46,735 nucleotides of DNA from CAWFFV01 sp963814985 (GTDB lineage Bacteria; Chloroflexota; Ktedonobacteria; Ktedonobacterales; Ktedonobacteraceae), in the NCBI GenBank assembly GCA_963814985.1, contig CAWFFV010000005.1:1-46735 (forward strand), in the 5' to 3' direction. The notes below the pieces were generated by a model. It was not told the origin of the DNA. It saw nothing but the letters and a program-made list of their open reading frames with translations, and searched no databases. Of this stretch, positions 36,919 through 46,010 are shown piece after piece. The position numbers were made by a program, and so were the translations under genes. How positions within the stretch are numbered: position 1 is the stretch's first letter; each line of letters opens with the position of its first letter.

Positions 36919-38095
36919 CGGCGAGCGGGTCGAATTGGCCTGCAAAGCCATTTCATTCGAATGTGCAGCTCGTTGCACAACCCGTGGGTATTGAGATCCC
37001 TTCGGACAGCTCTCCTTTGCAAACGGCCGATCAAAGAGAGCCACTCACGGGAAGAGTGGACACGCGCAACCACGCCTGGAACGGAACACTGCGGTTGCGG
37101 TCTGATTGCATAACCTGTCCGATACGCGATGTAGCCAGAGAGAGACATGATTTCGTCAACCAGTGAAAAAACAGGAGCAGACCTGGGCCAGGCGACGATC
37201 TCAATCGGCCACTGACAGCTTTTCTGGGATGGTTGTCGGCTCAGGACATCAATGGTTGTCATTGGTTCCCACCGTTCTGGGCTTCTTCCCCTCCCCTACG
37301 CTCAACCAACGACAACCACTTTGAGTTCCTCCATGAATGCTCTTCACATGAAACGGAAAAGAACGGATGTACGGTCAATATGTAGTACAGTTGTACTTCA
37401 CCCTATCTCTCTCATCTTCCATGCACAAGAGTTGGGTGCCTCACTCACTCCCCCTGCTTCTCCCTTCCTCTCTGCGGCTGGTGAGAAAACGCCTCTCTCT
37501 TCCTATTGAACAGGCAGATATGGGACAGGTCAGGTGGGAGAACCGCCAACGAAGGAACCAGAACGGTGGGCTCTTGCAGCTTCTGGAGAGGGTCAAGAAC
37601 ACGCCTGTCATCTCCTCCAACCACAGAAGAAAACCATTCTCTTGCAAAACAAGGCTATAGGAAATATACCCTTGTCGGAGCGCGAGGCAAGCATTGACCC
37701 CAGGACTCAGAAGCCGATTGGCAGTGACGAGGCGAGCACAGAGCGCAGCGATGGGACCATGCACCTGACTCCAAACCTTCGCCGGCCTGGCGCTGGCCAG
37801 ATCATGGTCGCCAGTCTCGTCATCGGATCGCCTCCGCCAGATGGACCATCGCCTTTTCGGCAAACCTTTGAGAGCAAGCATGAAAGAGAGGAGATCAAGA
37901 GGAAATTCTGCACATGTTCTCCACAGCGTTTTCCACCAAAGGACCAAAAATCTGTGGAGAACCGGGTAGCAATTGGGGTCTGTTCTCCGCTATACTCTCT
38001 GCAGAGACATCATTGTAGCTACCCAGTCACCACCGTCGGGTATTTCTTCTTTTGTTTCTTTCTTGCAGACCTGTCTTTCTTTTCACCGACAAAGG
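36919..38095. other. intergenic, no confidently supported gene
   Basis: About 1.2 kb. Several long frames overlap on both strands because the DNA is GC-richer here. None has a ribosome site, motif or natural composition. The best is a GTG-started plus-strand frame at 37534 that runs into the next gene's leader. On the minus strand, frames on both sides of the IS could be joined into about 160 codons after removing the IS, but the product is unconvincing. Confidence 0.4.
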
Positions 38096-38104
38096 AGGGC
38101 CGCA

Positions 38105-38749
38105 ATGCCAGTCTTGACGTCATCAGAACACCTGATTCCAAAAAGTCAGCTTCGCCATCGTCCGATTGCTCCAACCACCAGACTGGAGAAACCGCCATGC
38201 ACCCTGCGGGCCTCACGCACGCAAACACACACCCCCCTTTCGGGCAAGGACGCGCCTGTTGATGTTCCCCTGCCCAAGCCATCCTCATCATCCTGGTGGC
38301 AGCACAGCCCGCTCGTGAAGATTGCGCTGGGAATGCTCCTCACAGCAACACTCATCCTGCTGGGTCAGCTCGCCACGAACTCGATCGCCAGAGCGGTGAA
38401 CGACCTGCGCTATGGGTATCCACGCATCTCCCAGATCGATGCTTTTGTTGGCGGCAAGATCCCGAGTCATTTCATCGCCCTCAATCTCTCTGGCCAGATT
38501 GAAGTCATTGAGTTTCCCGGCGGGGATGCCTCCCATGCCAGGCTCTATCTCGGTCCACAGTTGTCTGGCCCTGATGCCGACCTCGTTCCTGTCACCTTCC
38601 AACTTTCCCAGAGCGGGCATGGCCACCAGACTGCTCTCGCTGTCCTCGTTGACGGATCTCCCATCGTTCTTCACAGCTCACAGGCGGTCCCCATTCTTCC
38701 GCTGCAATCACCCCTTCCTTTCCCAGTTGCACCACCAACGGCATCTTGA
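38105..38749 (+). CDS. Hypothetical membrane-anchored protein with conserved extracytoplasmic domain
   Basis: ATG 38105 follows AAAGGAGGGCC, a very good ribosome site. A Ser/Pro-rich cytoplasmic N-terminus (about 1-65) precedes one membrane helix (VKIALGMLLTATLILLGQLA). The outside domain follows: DLRYGYPRISQIDAFVGG, PSHFIALNLSGQIEVIEFPG, ARLYLGPQLSGP and a Pro-rich tail. I recall very similar proteins of unknown function being frequent on mobile regions of Ktedonobacteria. No enzymatic motif is visible. It is alone on the plus strand. Confidence 0.75.
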   Translation: MPVLTSSEHLIPKSQLRHRPIAPTTRLEKPPCTLRASRTQTHTPLSGKDAPVDVPLPKPSSSSWWQHSPLVKIALGMLLTATLILLGQLATNSIARAVNDLRYGYPRISQIDAFVGGKIPSHFIALNLSGQIEVIEFPGGDASHARLYLGPQLSGPDADLVPVTFQLSQSGHGHQTALAVLVDGSPIVLHSSQAVPILPLQSPLPFPVAPPTAS

Positions 38750-39479
38750 GCAGAGCGCGTGCCAGAGATACCTCCTCCTCTCTCAGTCAGGTGGCATCTC
38801 CTCGGAGAGGACAACACGAGGACACAGCAACTTCTGAGATCATCCTCAGGATCGCTCGGCTGGCTTCGTCTGGTCTTTCTCTGGCTAGCTAGCAGGTGGC
38901 TCTTCAACCCTCAACAAAAATGGCTCACATCGGCAGATGGTGCTTGCGTGCATCTTTAGCCTGTTCTTCCAGAGCTGACAACCGTTGCGCTTTTTGTTCT
39001 CAGAAAGCCCTCTTCACCATCTCTTCTGGCAGTGATGAGAGGATTGTCATCCTGTTCGAATTCTCATCCTCCTCCAACGATGAATTCCTCTTCAGAAATG
39101 AACACCCCCCATTCATGCCGTTGTCATCACCTTCTGCTATATTTGGGACAGAATCAACGAGCAACAATTCCTGGGGATGACGCGGTGGAAGATGGGAATG
39201 GAGACAAGCAATCGTTGTGGGGAAAGGGTCGCGGCCACGCCGGGAGGAGAGAATCGATTGCCTATCACAGGAGGCGTTGCTCTCCGCAAACAGAACAAGA
39301 CAACAATCAGCACAACCTCCAGAGGAAGACCCAACATTTCAGCTATCTGAAGCATGGGAATTGACGCTTCGATGCCAAGGAGGGTTCGCCAGCCGTATCA
39401 CCGTTCGGGATGACTCATGTCTTGTCTCTAGGGTCTCTGAAGACTTTTCTTGATCAAGCTAAGAGTGTCATTCTGCTCC
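38750..39479. other. intergenic, no supported gene
   Basis: Short frames only. Positions 38985-39050 (TTGTTCTCAGAAAGCCCTCT and TCACCATCTC then GATGAG) look like a decayed copy of the dispersed repeat with the GATGAGTCACC core. Confidence 0.4.
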
Positions 39480-39642
39480 CCTGAGTGGGTCAATCTGCAA
39501 TTAGCTTGCGTAAGAACGGATCGTCGCTCCAGAACAGGCTAAACGTCGAGAGCGCAGACAGCGAGCACGACTCAAACGATTAGCCGGATCGGGAGCCGCC
39601 GTTCTGGCTTATGCAAGTTAATTGCAGATTGACCCACTCAGG
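39480..39642 (-). mobile_element. 163-bp deletion derivative of an unknown IS (long inverted ends)
   Basis: CCTGAGTGGGTCAATCTGCA at the left is matched by its complement at the right, with similarity extending about 40 bases. The plus-strand interior encodes AKRRERRQRARLKRLAGSGA then AVLAYAS and a stop, which looks like the last codons of a transposase. So this is probably an IS that lost its middle. Its right end contributes the stop codon of the alpha/beta hydrolase. Confidence 0.7.
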
Positions 39643-40540
39643 ACTTTTTGGTGACCCTGGCAGCTTCCAAAATCGTCTCGGCGACTTGGTATGGGTGTGA
39701 AATTGGTGATGCATGGCTGGAATCCAATGTGCGCGTAGTTGCCCCTATGCGCTCTGCCATCCACCGCTCGAGGTCTGGATTGGTCATCTTATCATCTTCT
39801 GAGACCAGGTACCACGATGGCAAATGTTGCCATGCTGCAGGTCCAGCTTTGGCACCAAGGCATGCTCCTGCCAGAGGCTTCTGGACGGTCGCCAGGGCAC
39901 GGGCCTGGACAAGATCGACATCCACCGCAAACAGCGCTGGGAATGCGAGAGGGTCTACCCTGACAAAGCCATCGGGATACGCAGGGACCAGGTGATTGAC
40001 AAGAGCAGTCGCGGGAAATCGACCAAGAAGATCCTGAAGCGACTCTCCTTCGGCAGGCGCGAAAGCCGCAACATACACCAGACTGATCACATTGGGCTGG
40101 TTGATCCCCGCTCCGGAGATCACCACCCCTCCATACGAATGACCAACCAGTACTGTGGGTCCTGAGAGCAAAGCGAGCGCTGCACGTACGACAGCAATAT
40201 CATCCTCTAACGAGGTCAAGGGAAGTTGCACGGCGAGAACATGATGTCCTGCCTCTTGCAGAGTCGGGATCACTTTGAGCCAACTGGAGCTGTCGGCGAA
40301 TGCCCCATGGACCAACAGAACATTGATCCCCGATGGTTTGTGGGCGAAAATCGGGCCTTTTTGCGAAGGTCCAGCCGCCAGGGCCATTGAGGGTGCAAAT
40401 TTCACAAGACCCGCTCCCAGAGCTGTCGAGACAGTCGTGAGACCGATGCCCTTGAGAATTCTTCGGCAATTCAAGGGAGAAATGGTCCTTGTCAAGAAGC
40501 CATCTTTCCGGGATGAACGTGAGGGAAACAGCATGTCCAT
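39638..40540 (-). CDS. Exported alpha/beta hydrolase
   Basis: A 300-residue protein. The N-terminus NCRRILKGIGLTT followed by a hydrophobic stretch resembles a Tat signal. The hydrolase fold has LLVHGAFADSSSW (oxyanion loop), VGHSYGG (nucleophilic Ser), a catalytic Asp in VSEDDKM and His in DSSHASPI. This is the EstC-like group of small-molecule esterases; the substrate is unknown. AAGGAAG precedes ATG 40540. The TGA stop lies in the end of the adjoining 163-bp mobile element, so a few original C-terminal residues may have been replaced, but the fold looks complete. Confidence 0.92.
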   Translation of the reverse strand: MDMLFPSRSSRKDGFLTRTISPLNCRRILKGIGLTTVSTALGAGLVKFAPSMALAAGPSQKGPIFAHKPSGINVLLVHGAFADSSSWLKVIPTLQEAGHHVLAVQLPLTSLEDDIAVVRAALALLSGPTVLVGHSYGGVVISGAGINQPNVISLVYVAAFAPAEGESLQDLLGRFPATALVNHLVPAYPDGFVRVDPLAFPALFAVDVDLVQARALATVQKPLAGACLGAKAGPAAWQHLPSWYLVSEDDKMTNPDLERWMAERIGATTRTLDSSHASPISHPYQVAETILEAARVTKKS

Positions 40541-40719
40541 TCTTCCTTCTGTAAGGTTTTCCTTCCATCATATGAGAGACGATCTCTTTGTTTCCTTTTT
40601 GCAGAGAGTGTTGCCATGCAAAAGGAGCCTGATTGAAACCTCCCACCGCCCTTCTCCATGGACCACCAGACTCCCTCACCACAGGATTGAACTCCGTGAT
40701 GAGGGAGTGGACTTCCATC

Positions 40720-41058
40720 TTAATCTGTCAAGGCGTCGTCGAGGACTTCCGCAAATGCGATCACAACGCCTCCGGTGGCATGCTTGAAGGTAGCGCCAAC
40801 AAGAGGGCCAGCCTCTGCTGCAGCGGCGCTGGCAGCCGCGTAGTCGGCAAAGTACAGGTCCAACAGTCGATACGCCGGGGTTGGGCTCCCGTCTTCCTTC
40901 GGCCAGACCTTCGACGCTTGCAGCCAAGTCAGGCCGGGGAGTTTGCGTGCCAGCGCAAGCTGCTCAGGGTAAGCCTCCTCGAAGGCAGCAGGGTAAGTGG
41001 GGTTGGAATAGACGAAGGTGATCTTGGTCGGCATGCCTTTCCCAGTTTTCGATGTCAT
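40720..41058 (-). CDS. EthD-family protein
   Basis: ATG 41058 (after AAAGGAAACAG) gives 112 residues; ATG 41034 is an alternative. The sequence has the ferredoxin-like EthD pattern: KITFVYSNPTYPAAFEEAY, RKLPGLTWLQ, YRLLDLYFADYAAASAAAAE and a Gly-rich end ATGGVVIAFAEV. EthD proteins are small dimeric alpha+beta barrels linked to degradation of ethers, quinones or polyketide cyclisation. It is transcribed toward the alpha/beta hydrolase with 180 bases between, so they may form a loose pair for degrading a xenobiotic-like compound. Confidence 0.85.
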   Translation of the reverse strand: MTSKTGKGMPTKITFVYSNPTYPAAFEEAYPEQLALARKLPGLTWLQASKVWPKEDGSPTPAYRLLDLYFADYAAASAAAAEAGPLVGATFKHATGGVVIAFAEVLDDALTD

Positions 41059-41145
41059 ATGTTCTGTTTCCTTTCTGCATGAATATCTGGTGAAAATTGT
41101 CTCCGAGTAAAGCACTTCTGATGCTGTTGGTGAGCTGCAACACAC

Positions 41146-41928
41146 ATGTCTGCTCAGCTCACCAACAGTAAAAATCACTGTCCCTATTGTAGCAGCAGTT
41201 CAAGGGACAACTTGTCCGCCGGGCAGAGGGGTGAGAGAGGGCTATTCGATCTTCTCGAAAATGGCCTGCCGGCAACGAGATCCAGTAGCGAGTCACACAA
41301 GCAGCATCAGGCTCTGACCGCTGCCCTCTGGAGCATTCAGGCCATCCTTGCACTTCTTTTCCTCTTCGCCGGGAGTATGAAACTCGTCCTGCCGCTTGAA
41401 GTGATGACGGCACAAATGCCACTCCCTGGTTTACTCCTGCGTTTCATCGGCGTCTGTGAGGTGACAGGCGCTCTCGGCCTGATCATCCCTGGACTTTTGC
41501 GCATCCAGAGAGGGCTCACCCCACTCGCTGCCTGCGGGTTGGTCGTCATTATGCCTGGAGCAGTCGTGCTCACACTCGCAAGTGGGGAAGATGCTGCCGC
41601 GATGATCCCACTCGTCGTGGGCACACTCGCGGCCTGTATCGCCTATGGCCGCCGCCACTCTCTCTTTTTCACAGGTAGGTTTTTGCTAAAAGAGCCTGGA
41701 GAGGGGAATGAGAGAGAAAAAACGTCGAATATCCCTGTCGAAGCAGGCAAAAGAGCCGAAAAAGAAGAAGAGATCGTAGGTACAAGACTTCTCCAAGGAG
41801 AAAGCGATGTCTTCTTCTGTGACGAGCAGAGCCGACTGGCAAAAGCGTGTGGCAGAGTTGGTCCCGAGCCTGAGTCCATCGCAGGCGAAAGTCTTAGGAC
41901 TCATCAGCTACGGAATCGTCCTGTTTGA
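41146..41928 (+). CDS. DoxX-family membrane protein, C-terminus replaced by IS sequence
   Basis: Four membrane helices: SIQAILALLFLFAGSMKLVL, LLLRFIGVCEVTGALGLIIP, LAACGLVVIMPGAVVLTLAS and MIPLVVGTLAACIAYG. AGSMKL and TGALGL are typical of DoxX. The family reaches its natural end near RRHSLFF (about 41670). The remaining 80 codons (from about REKTSNIP) run into the leader and 5' part of the large IS transposase in another frame, so the true C-terminus was displaced by insertion. The start at 41146 is uncertain; the first 60 residues are not typical. DoxX proteins act in membrane redox or sulphur metabolism. Confidence 0.78.
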   Translation: MSAQLTNSKNHCPYCSSSSRDNLSAGQRGERGLFDLLENGLPATRSSSESHKQHQALTAALWSIQAILALLFLFAGSMKLVLPLEVMTAQMPLPGLLLRFIGVCEVTGALGLIIPGLLRIQRGLTPLAACGLVVIMPGAVVLTLASGEDAAAMIPLVVGTLAACIAYGRRHSLFFTGRFLLKEPGEGNEREKTSNIPVEAGKRAEKEEEIVGTRLLQGESDVFFCDEQSRLAKACGRVGPEPESIAGESLRTHQLRNRPV

Positions 41929-43141
41929 TGGCTGCGGGATGACGCGGCTGTCCAACGGACTGGGCAAAGTCGAGCAGGTGCCGGCAGGACGGCTGCGCCA
42001 ACGCCTGCGGGAATTCTACTACGAAGCGGAAGCCAAGCGAGGGAAAAAACGTCGAGAGGTGGACGTACGGACCTGTTTTGGGGACCTGCTTGCCGGGATA
42101 CTGCGGGACTGGCACGGGGAGAAGACGCTGGCGCTGGCCTTAGACGCCAGTACCCTGGGGGAGCGCTTCACGTCGCTCAATCTGAGTGTGGTGTACCGGG
42201 GGTGTGCTCTTCCAGTGGCCTGGGTGATCATCCGAGCCAAACAAAAGGGAAGCTGGCGTCCTCATTGGGAGGGACTGTTGGCTGCCGTGGCAGCAGTGGT
42301 GCCGCCAGACTGGAAGGTGATCGTGACGGCAGACCAGGGACTCTATGCCGACTGGCTCTGGACGGCAATCCGGAACCAGGGATGGCATCCGCTGCTGCGC
42401 GTCAGCCTGCAGATGGGGTTTCGGGCGGAAGGAGAAGCCGACTTCGTTGCCATTGGCAAGCGGGTGCGGCGACGCGGTCGCGGGTGGAAGGGGAAAGGAG
42501 CATGGAGTGAAACAGGGGCTCGTCTGCAAGCAACGCTGCTGGTGCGGTGGGAAAAGGGCTATGAGGAAGCGATCGCGGTCGTGACGGATCTCAGCGAAGA
42601 GGAGGTGGAGCTCGCCTGGTACCTGATGCGCTTCTGGATTGAAGACGAGTACAAAGATCACAAGAGCGGAGGGTGGGGATGGCAGCACACCAAAATGGAG
42701 GATCCCAAACGGGCAGAACGGCTGTGGCTGGCGATGGCAGTAGCGATGCAGATCGTCGTGTTGGTGGGAGGGCTGGAAGAAGCCAGGCAAGAGGAGCAAA
42801 GAAGCCGCAAAGCGCGGCAGCGAAAGCAGCCCAGGCGGGTAGGCAGGCCCGCCAAGCCACAGCACAAACCGCGAGGGCGCGAGCAGAGCTGTCTGGTGCG
42901 GGGCCAGCAAAGCATCCAGGCAGCAGTGATACGGGCAGAAGCGCTGCCGCAGGGATACGTGGTGAGTGAGCCGTGGCCCAAGCACACCTATCGGCCCAGG
43001 AAGCCAACAGGCAAGCGGGGAACGAAAAGCCAGAAGAGGGAGGCGAACCGACGCTACAAACAACGGCGACGAGCGCGAGGCGATGAGGCGGACAAACAAC
43101 AGGTCCGAGAGACTCTCTCCCCGACAGAAAGTTTGTTCTAG
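41807..43141 (+). CDS. DDE transposase of the large IS, truncated by IS insertion
   Basis: ATG 41807 follows AAGGAG. The 444-residue frame has the RNase H-like core: LALALDASTLGERF (first Asp), VIVTADQGLYADWLW (second Asp) and FWIEDEYKDHKSGGWGWQ (Glu region). A long basic, coiled-coil tail begins near residue 325. The last nine residues are encoded by the end of the inserted IS, whose TTCTAG gives the stop. The original gene continued for another 131 codons at 44476-44870. The catalytic core is complete, so the truncated protein might still act. Family placement (IS4-like) is tentative. Confidence 0.85.
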   Translation: MSSSVTSRADWQKRVAELVPSLSPSQAKVLGLISYGIVLFDGCGMTRLSNGLGKVEQVPAGRLRQRLREFYYEAEAKRGKKRREVDVRTCFGDLLAGILRDWHGEKTLALALDASTLGERFTSLNLSVVYRGCALPVAWVIIRAKQKGSWRPHWEGLLAAVAAVVPPDWKVIVTADQGLYADWLWTAIRNQGWHPLLRVSLQMGFRAEGEADFVAIGKRVRRRGRGWKGKGAWSETGARLQATLLVRWEKGYEEAIAVVTDLSEEEVELAWYLMRFWIEDEYKDHKSGGWGWQHTKMEDPKRAERLWLAMAVAMQIVVLVGGLEEARQEEQRSRKARQRKQPRRVGRPAKPQHKPRGREQSCLVRGQQSIQAAVIRAEALPQGYVVSEPWPKHTYRPRKPTGKRGTKSQKREANRRYKQRRRARGDEADKQQVRETLSPTESLF

Positions 43142-44464
43142 GAAGAAGAGGTAAAGAAAAAGCGGTAAAAGAAGGAAAAAGGAGAGAAAAGGCAAGCAAA
43201 CAAGAAGAGATCGTCCTCTCTGAAAACCAAAAAAACAATCAGGAGGACGATCATGAATGCATCCGACCTATTATTAGATCAATGGACCCAACAAGTCAAG
43301 GAGGTGTTTCCGAAGCTGCACTACTATCAACAAGAAACGTTGGCGTTCGTGGTCCAAGGGATCATCCAATCAGGAAACGCGGTGATGCAGAGAGTATCAG
43401 AAGCAGTATGGGAATACACAGAGAGTGAAACCAAAATGGTAAGTCATGAGCGACGTTTGCAGAGATTTGTGGCAAATGACCGCATTGATGTAGAAGTCCA
43501 CTGGAAGGATTTTATTCAGAAGATATTACCGTACTGGCAAAATAAGCGGGTAACGTTTATCCTGGATATGACGCCCTATACGCAAGAGGCAACAATTGTG
43601 TATTTAGGAATATTGGTGCAATCACGGATATTACCTGTAGCATGGTGCATCATGCCACAACAAGAAAAATGGGATGAGGGACAATGGGAGATCATTGATC
43701 GGCTGTTTGATCAGGTATCTTCGCATTTGAGCAGCGCTGAATGCACACTTTTGGCCGATCGCGGACTCAGTTGCTTGAGGCTCATTCAACAGTGCCGCAA
43801 GCTGGGATGGCATTACGTGCTCCGCATCAAAAATGAGGAGTGGTTTCGACGAGCATTTCGCCATTATTATCGAGATTGGGAACAAGGCAAGCAGATCGTG
43901 AAGAAAGAAGGCGATCAGTGGTATGGTAAGGTTTTGGTGTGGAAAGAGCATCAGTTTGAAACATGGCTCAGCGCATGTTGGGAACCTGGATACGAGCAGG
44001 CCTGGTTTTTACTCTCAGATCGGAAAGCATCGCATAAACGGGTGAGTGAGTATGCAAAGCGTATGAAAGTCGAAGCAACCTTTCAGGATACAAAAAGTCG
44101 AGGATGTCTGATTGAGTGCAGTCGCTTTACGAATCGAGAACATCTCTCTCGATGGCTCTTCGCGGTATTTCTCTCAATTTGGTGGATTGCACATTTAGGA
44201 TGTAGTTGTCTTCATCATGGGCATCGAGAGCAAGTGGATCGAAAAGATCGACGTGACAAAGGGATGTTGCGTATTGGCCGCTTGTGGCTCAAAGCAATTC
44301 TCAAGAAGGCCAATCGGGCTCTTTGTCCCAAAAACCTCAGTCTGGTCAAGACACAATTGACCAATTGCTTGCCTTTTTCGCGTCGAAATCAACGCCTGTT
44401 TTTCTCTATTTACACTTAATGACTGTTTTACCAACATAGAACAAACTTTCTGTCGGGGAGAGAG
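43113..44464 (+). mobile_element. IS4-type insertion sequence, copy 2 (1352 bp)
   Basis: Inverted ends CTCTCTCCCCGACAGAAAGT and complement. GGTCCGAGAGA is directly repeated at 43102-43112 and 44465-44475, a perfect 11-bp target duplication. It is nested inside the large IS transposase gene. About 95% identical to copy 1 by eye. Confidence 0.95.
43253..44419 (+). CDS. IS4-type transposase, intact copy
   Basis: A 388-residue protein with AGGAGGA before ATG 43253. Catalytic motifs: FILDMTPYTQEA (Asp), LLADRGLSCLRL (Asp) and MKVEATFQDTKSRGCLIE (Glu). An N-terminal helical region contains SHERRLQRFVANDRID, typical of IS4-group transposases. No frameshift or stop is present, unlike copy 1. It is the only clearly intact transposase for a complete element in the window and probably drives recent insertions. 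Confidence 0.95.
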   Translation: MNASDLLLDQWTQQVKEVFPKLHYYQQETLAFVVQGIIQSGNAVMQRVSEAVWEYTESETKMVSHERRLQRFVANDRIDVEVHWKDFIQKILPYWQNKRVTFILDMTPYTQEATIVYLGILVQSRILPVAWCIMPQQEKWDEGQWEIIDRLFDQVSSHLSSAECTLLADRGLSCLRLIQQCRKLGWHYVLRIKNEEWFRRAFRHYYRDWEQGKQIVKKEGDQWYGKVLVWKEHQFETWLSACWEPGYEQAWFLLSDRKASHKRVSEYAKRMKVEATFQDTKSRGCLIECSRFTNREHLSRWLFAVFLSIWWIAHLGCSCLHHGHREQVDRKDRRDKGMLRIGRLWLKAILKKANRALCPKNLSLVKTQLTNCLPFSRRNQRLFFSIYT

Positions 44465-44475
44465 GGTCCGAGAGA

Positions 44476-44870
44476 GCGTGCAAGAGCGACGCACAAGGCA
44501 GCGGCAAGCGCAGCAAGCCAACGCCGCGAACCGAGAAGCCGAGCAAAAAAAGGAACAAGCAACCGAGCGCAGGAGACTGCAACACGAGCGAGCCCAAGAG
44601 CGCAGACAACGCCTACTGCAGCGCCACGAGATGCAAGAGGAACAAGCCCGCAAGCGTGAACTCCGTTTGCAAGGCAAAGAAGAAGATGAGCGACGACGCA
44701 TCCAACGCCGTCTTTGGCATGAAGAGGTCCAACGAGAGCGTGTTGCTCGCCTGCAGCATCAAGAGCAACAGGCTGCACGCTCTTCTTCTCTGCCCACCCC
44801 CTCTTCATCGCCTTCGTCAAGAATATTGCCCTCTCAGCAGGTTCTCACGGAGCCTCCAGTGCCACCTTAG
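44476..44870 (+). pseudogene. Detached C-terminal tail of the large IS transposase
   Basis: Joining the codons before 43113 to those after 44475 restores a continuous frame (VRESVQERRTRQRQ onward). The tail is highly charged coiled coil (Arg, Gln, Glu) and ends in a Ser/Pro-rich stretch, PTPSSSPSSRILPSQQV then LTEPPVPP. It has no independent ribosome site. Confidence 0.8.
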
Positions 44871-44884
44871 CCTATACCTACCCG

Positions 44885-45705
44885 TGAAAAAGACCCTCTT
44901 CCCTACCTGCATGGATGAGTTACCACCAACTCTCCACCCGCTCTCGCATCGCATCGTAGCGCCATTTATGCCATCCTCAGCACTTCTCTACCAAGGCTAT
45001 GACTGTTGGGCAACATTGCAGTCAGACCCGTCCAATCTACGGACAATAATTCTGATATCCTACAATCAATTTTTCATACAATTTGAGGCCTCTCAATCTT
45101 GCTCACTCTTTTCTTCCTTCATCATCTCCCCGTCATTTGCCCTTTTCCTTCCAGTAATTTCTCCATCTTTCCCTCTTTTCTCAGGAAATACCTCTTTTCC
45201 TCGCATGCACTCAACTATCTCCTCTCTTTTCACCTCATATAATTCTGCCAAAAATTTCCGTTTTCTCTTGCTCTCTTTTTTTGAGGCTCTTTTTTCTCGC
45301 TTCTTGAGGCTTGCCCTCCATGCCCTTCTCAAGCCTCTTCATACAGAACAAGGAGGCCTGGCTGATACGTTGCCATCGCCTCCTTGTTCTTGACCACACT
45401 CTCTTCTTTTGCTCTTATTTGACTTTTTCCCTGATCCTCTTTTTTACCAGATATTTGAGGTCTCTCCCTCCTTTTCTACTCTTCACACTCTTTTTCTCCT
45501 TTCTTACCTTCTTTACATATCCTCTTCACCTCATTTATCTCTTCTTTTTTCACCTCTCTCTTTTCGTCCGTTTACACTGCATCGATGAGTCACCAGAAGC
45601 CCTACACCTGCTCAAAATCGCATCATAGCGCCATTCAGGAACATTCTCAGCTCTTCTCTACCGGGGCTATGACTGTTGGGCAACGTTGCAGCCGGACTCT
45701 TCTTT
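44885..45705 (+). repeat. Pyrimidine-rich composite repeat, copy 2
   Basis: Order: GCATGGATGAGTTACC repeat (44885-45030), pyrimidine-rich tract (45030-45580), then a second repeat core GCATCGATGAGTCACC (45582-45705). The tract is the complement of 16566-16866 plus 17612-17821 without the transposase insertion. The stem AGAACAAGGAGGC / GCCTCCTTGTTCT (45345-45390) keeps its pairing although the loop differs from copy 1. Confidence 0.8.
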
Positions 45706-46010
45706 GAGACAAATCGATCTCACCAAGAAGATGCCATCTCCTTGCCAACCTCTTGTTCTTCTCTACATTTTTCATTGGAGAGAGGCACCCATGCTATGCA
45801 ACGGGCGAAACAGGAGTGCGCTGTGGATGAATGATTCACGGTTTGCGCAAACAGAAATGGTACATTATGAAACAATACTTGCCTTAAATATATCTTTAAT
45901 GCTATATTACAACCCTTGAGATAAAATGAGTCTCAATGCTAATTATGTAGGAACACTAGCATGTTCTTTGCCTTAAAATTGTCTTGGCAAACTACATACG
46001 GAGGACAAAT

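Larger units (their letters stand above)
35457..36988. repeat. 20-bp inverted repeat upstream of the protelomerase gene, split by an IS
   Basis: CCCACGGGTTGTGCAACGAG at 35457-35476 is the exact complement of 36969-36988. Removing the IS and one copy of its target duplication leaves a spacer of about 140 bases. The left arm begins 34 bases upstream of the longest protelomerase frame. Confidence 0.7.
41700..44880 (+). mobile_element. Large IS (IS4-like DDE), interrupted by a second IS
   Basis: Extent estimated from the disrupted DoxX end on the left and the transposase stop on the right; inverted ends were not found. It contains the transposase gene 41807-43141 plus 44476-44870 and, inserted in it, the 1352-bp IS4-type copy 2. 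Confidence 0.55.

Noticed and set aside
35428..37262. About 160-codon minus-strand frame restored by removing the IS4-type element
   Set aside because: The product is rich in Arg, Trp and Cys with no domain-like pattern and no ribosome site; probably chance.
37441..38262. Long overlapping open frames on both strands
   Set aside because: GC-rich DNA gives open frames by chance; no ribosome site, motif or natural amino-acid composition supports them.
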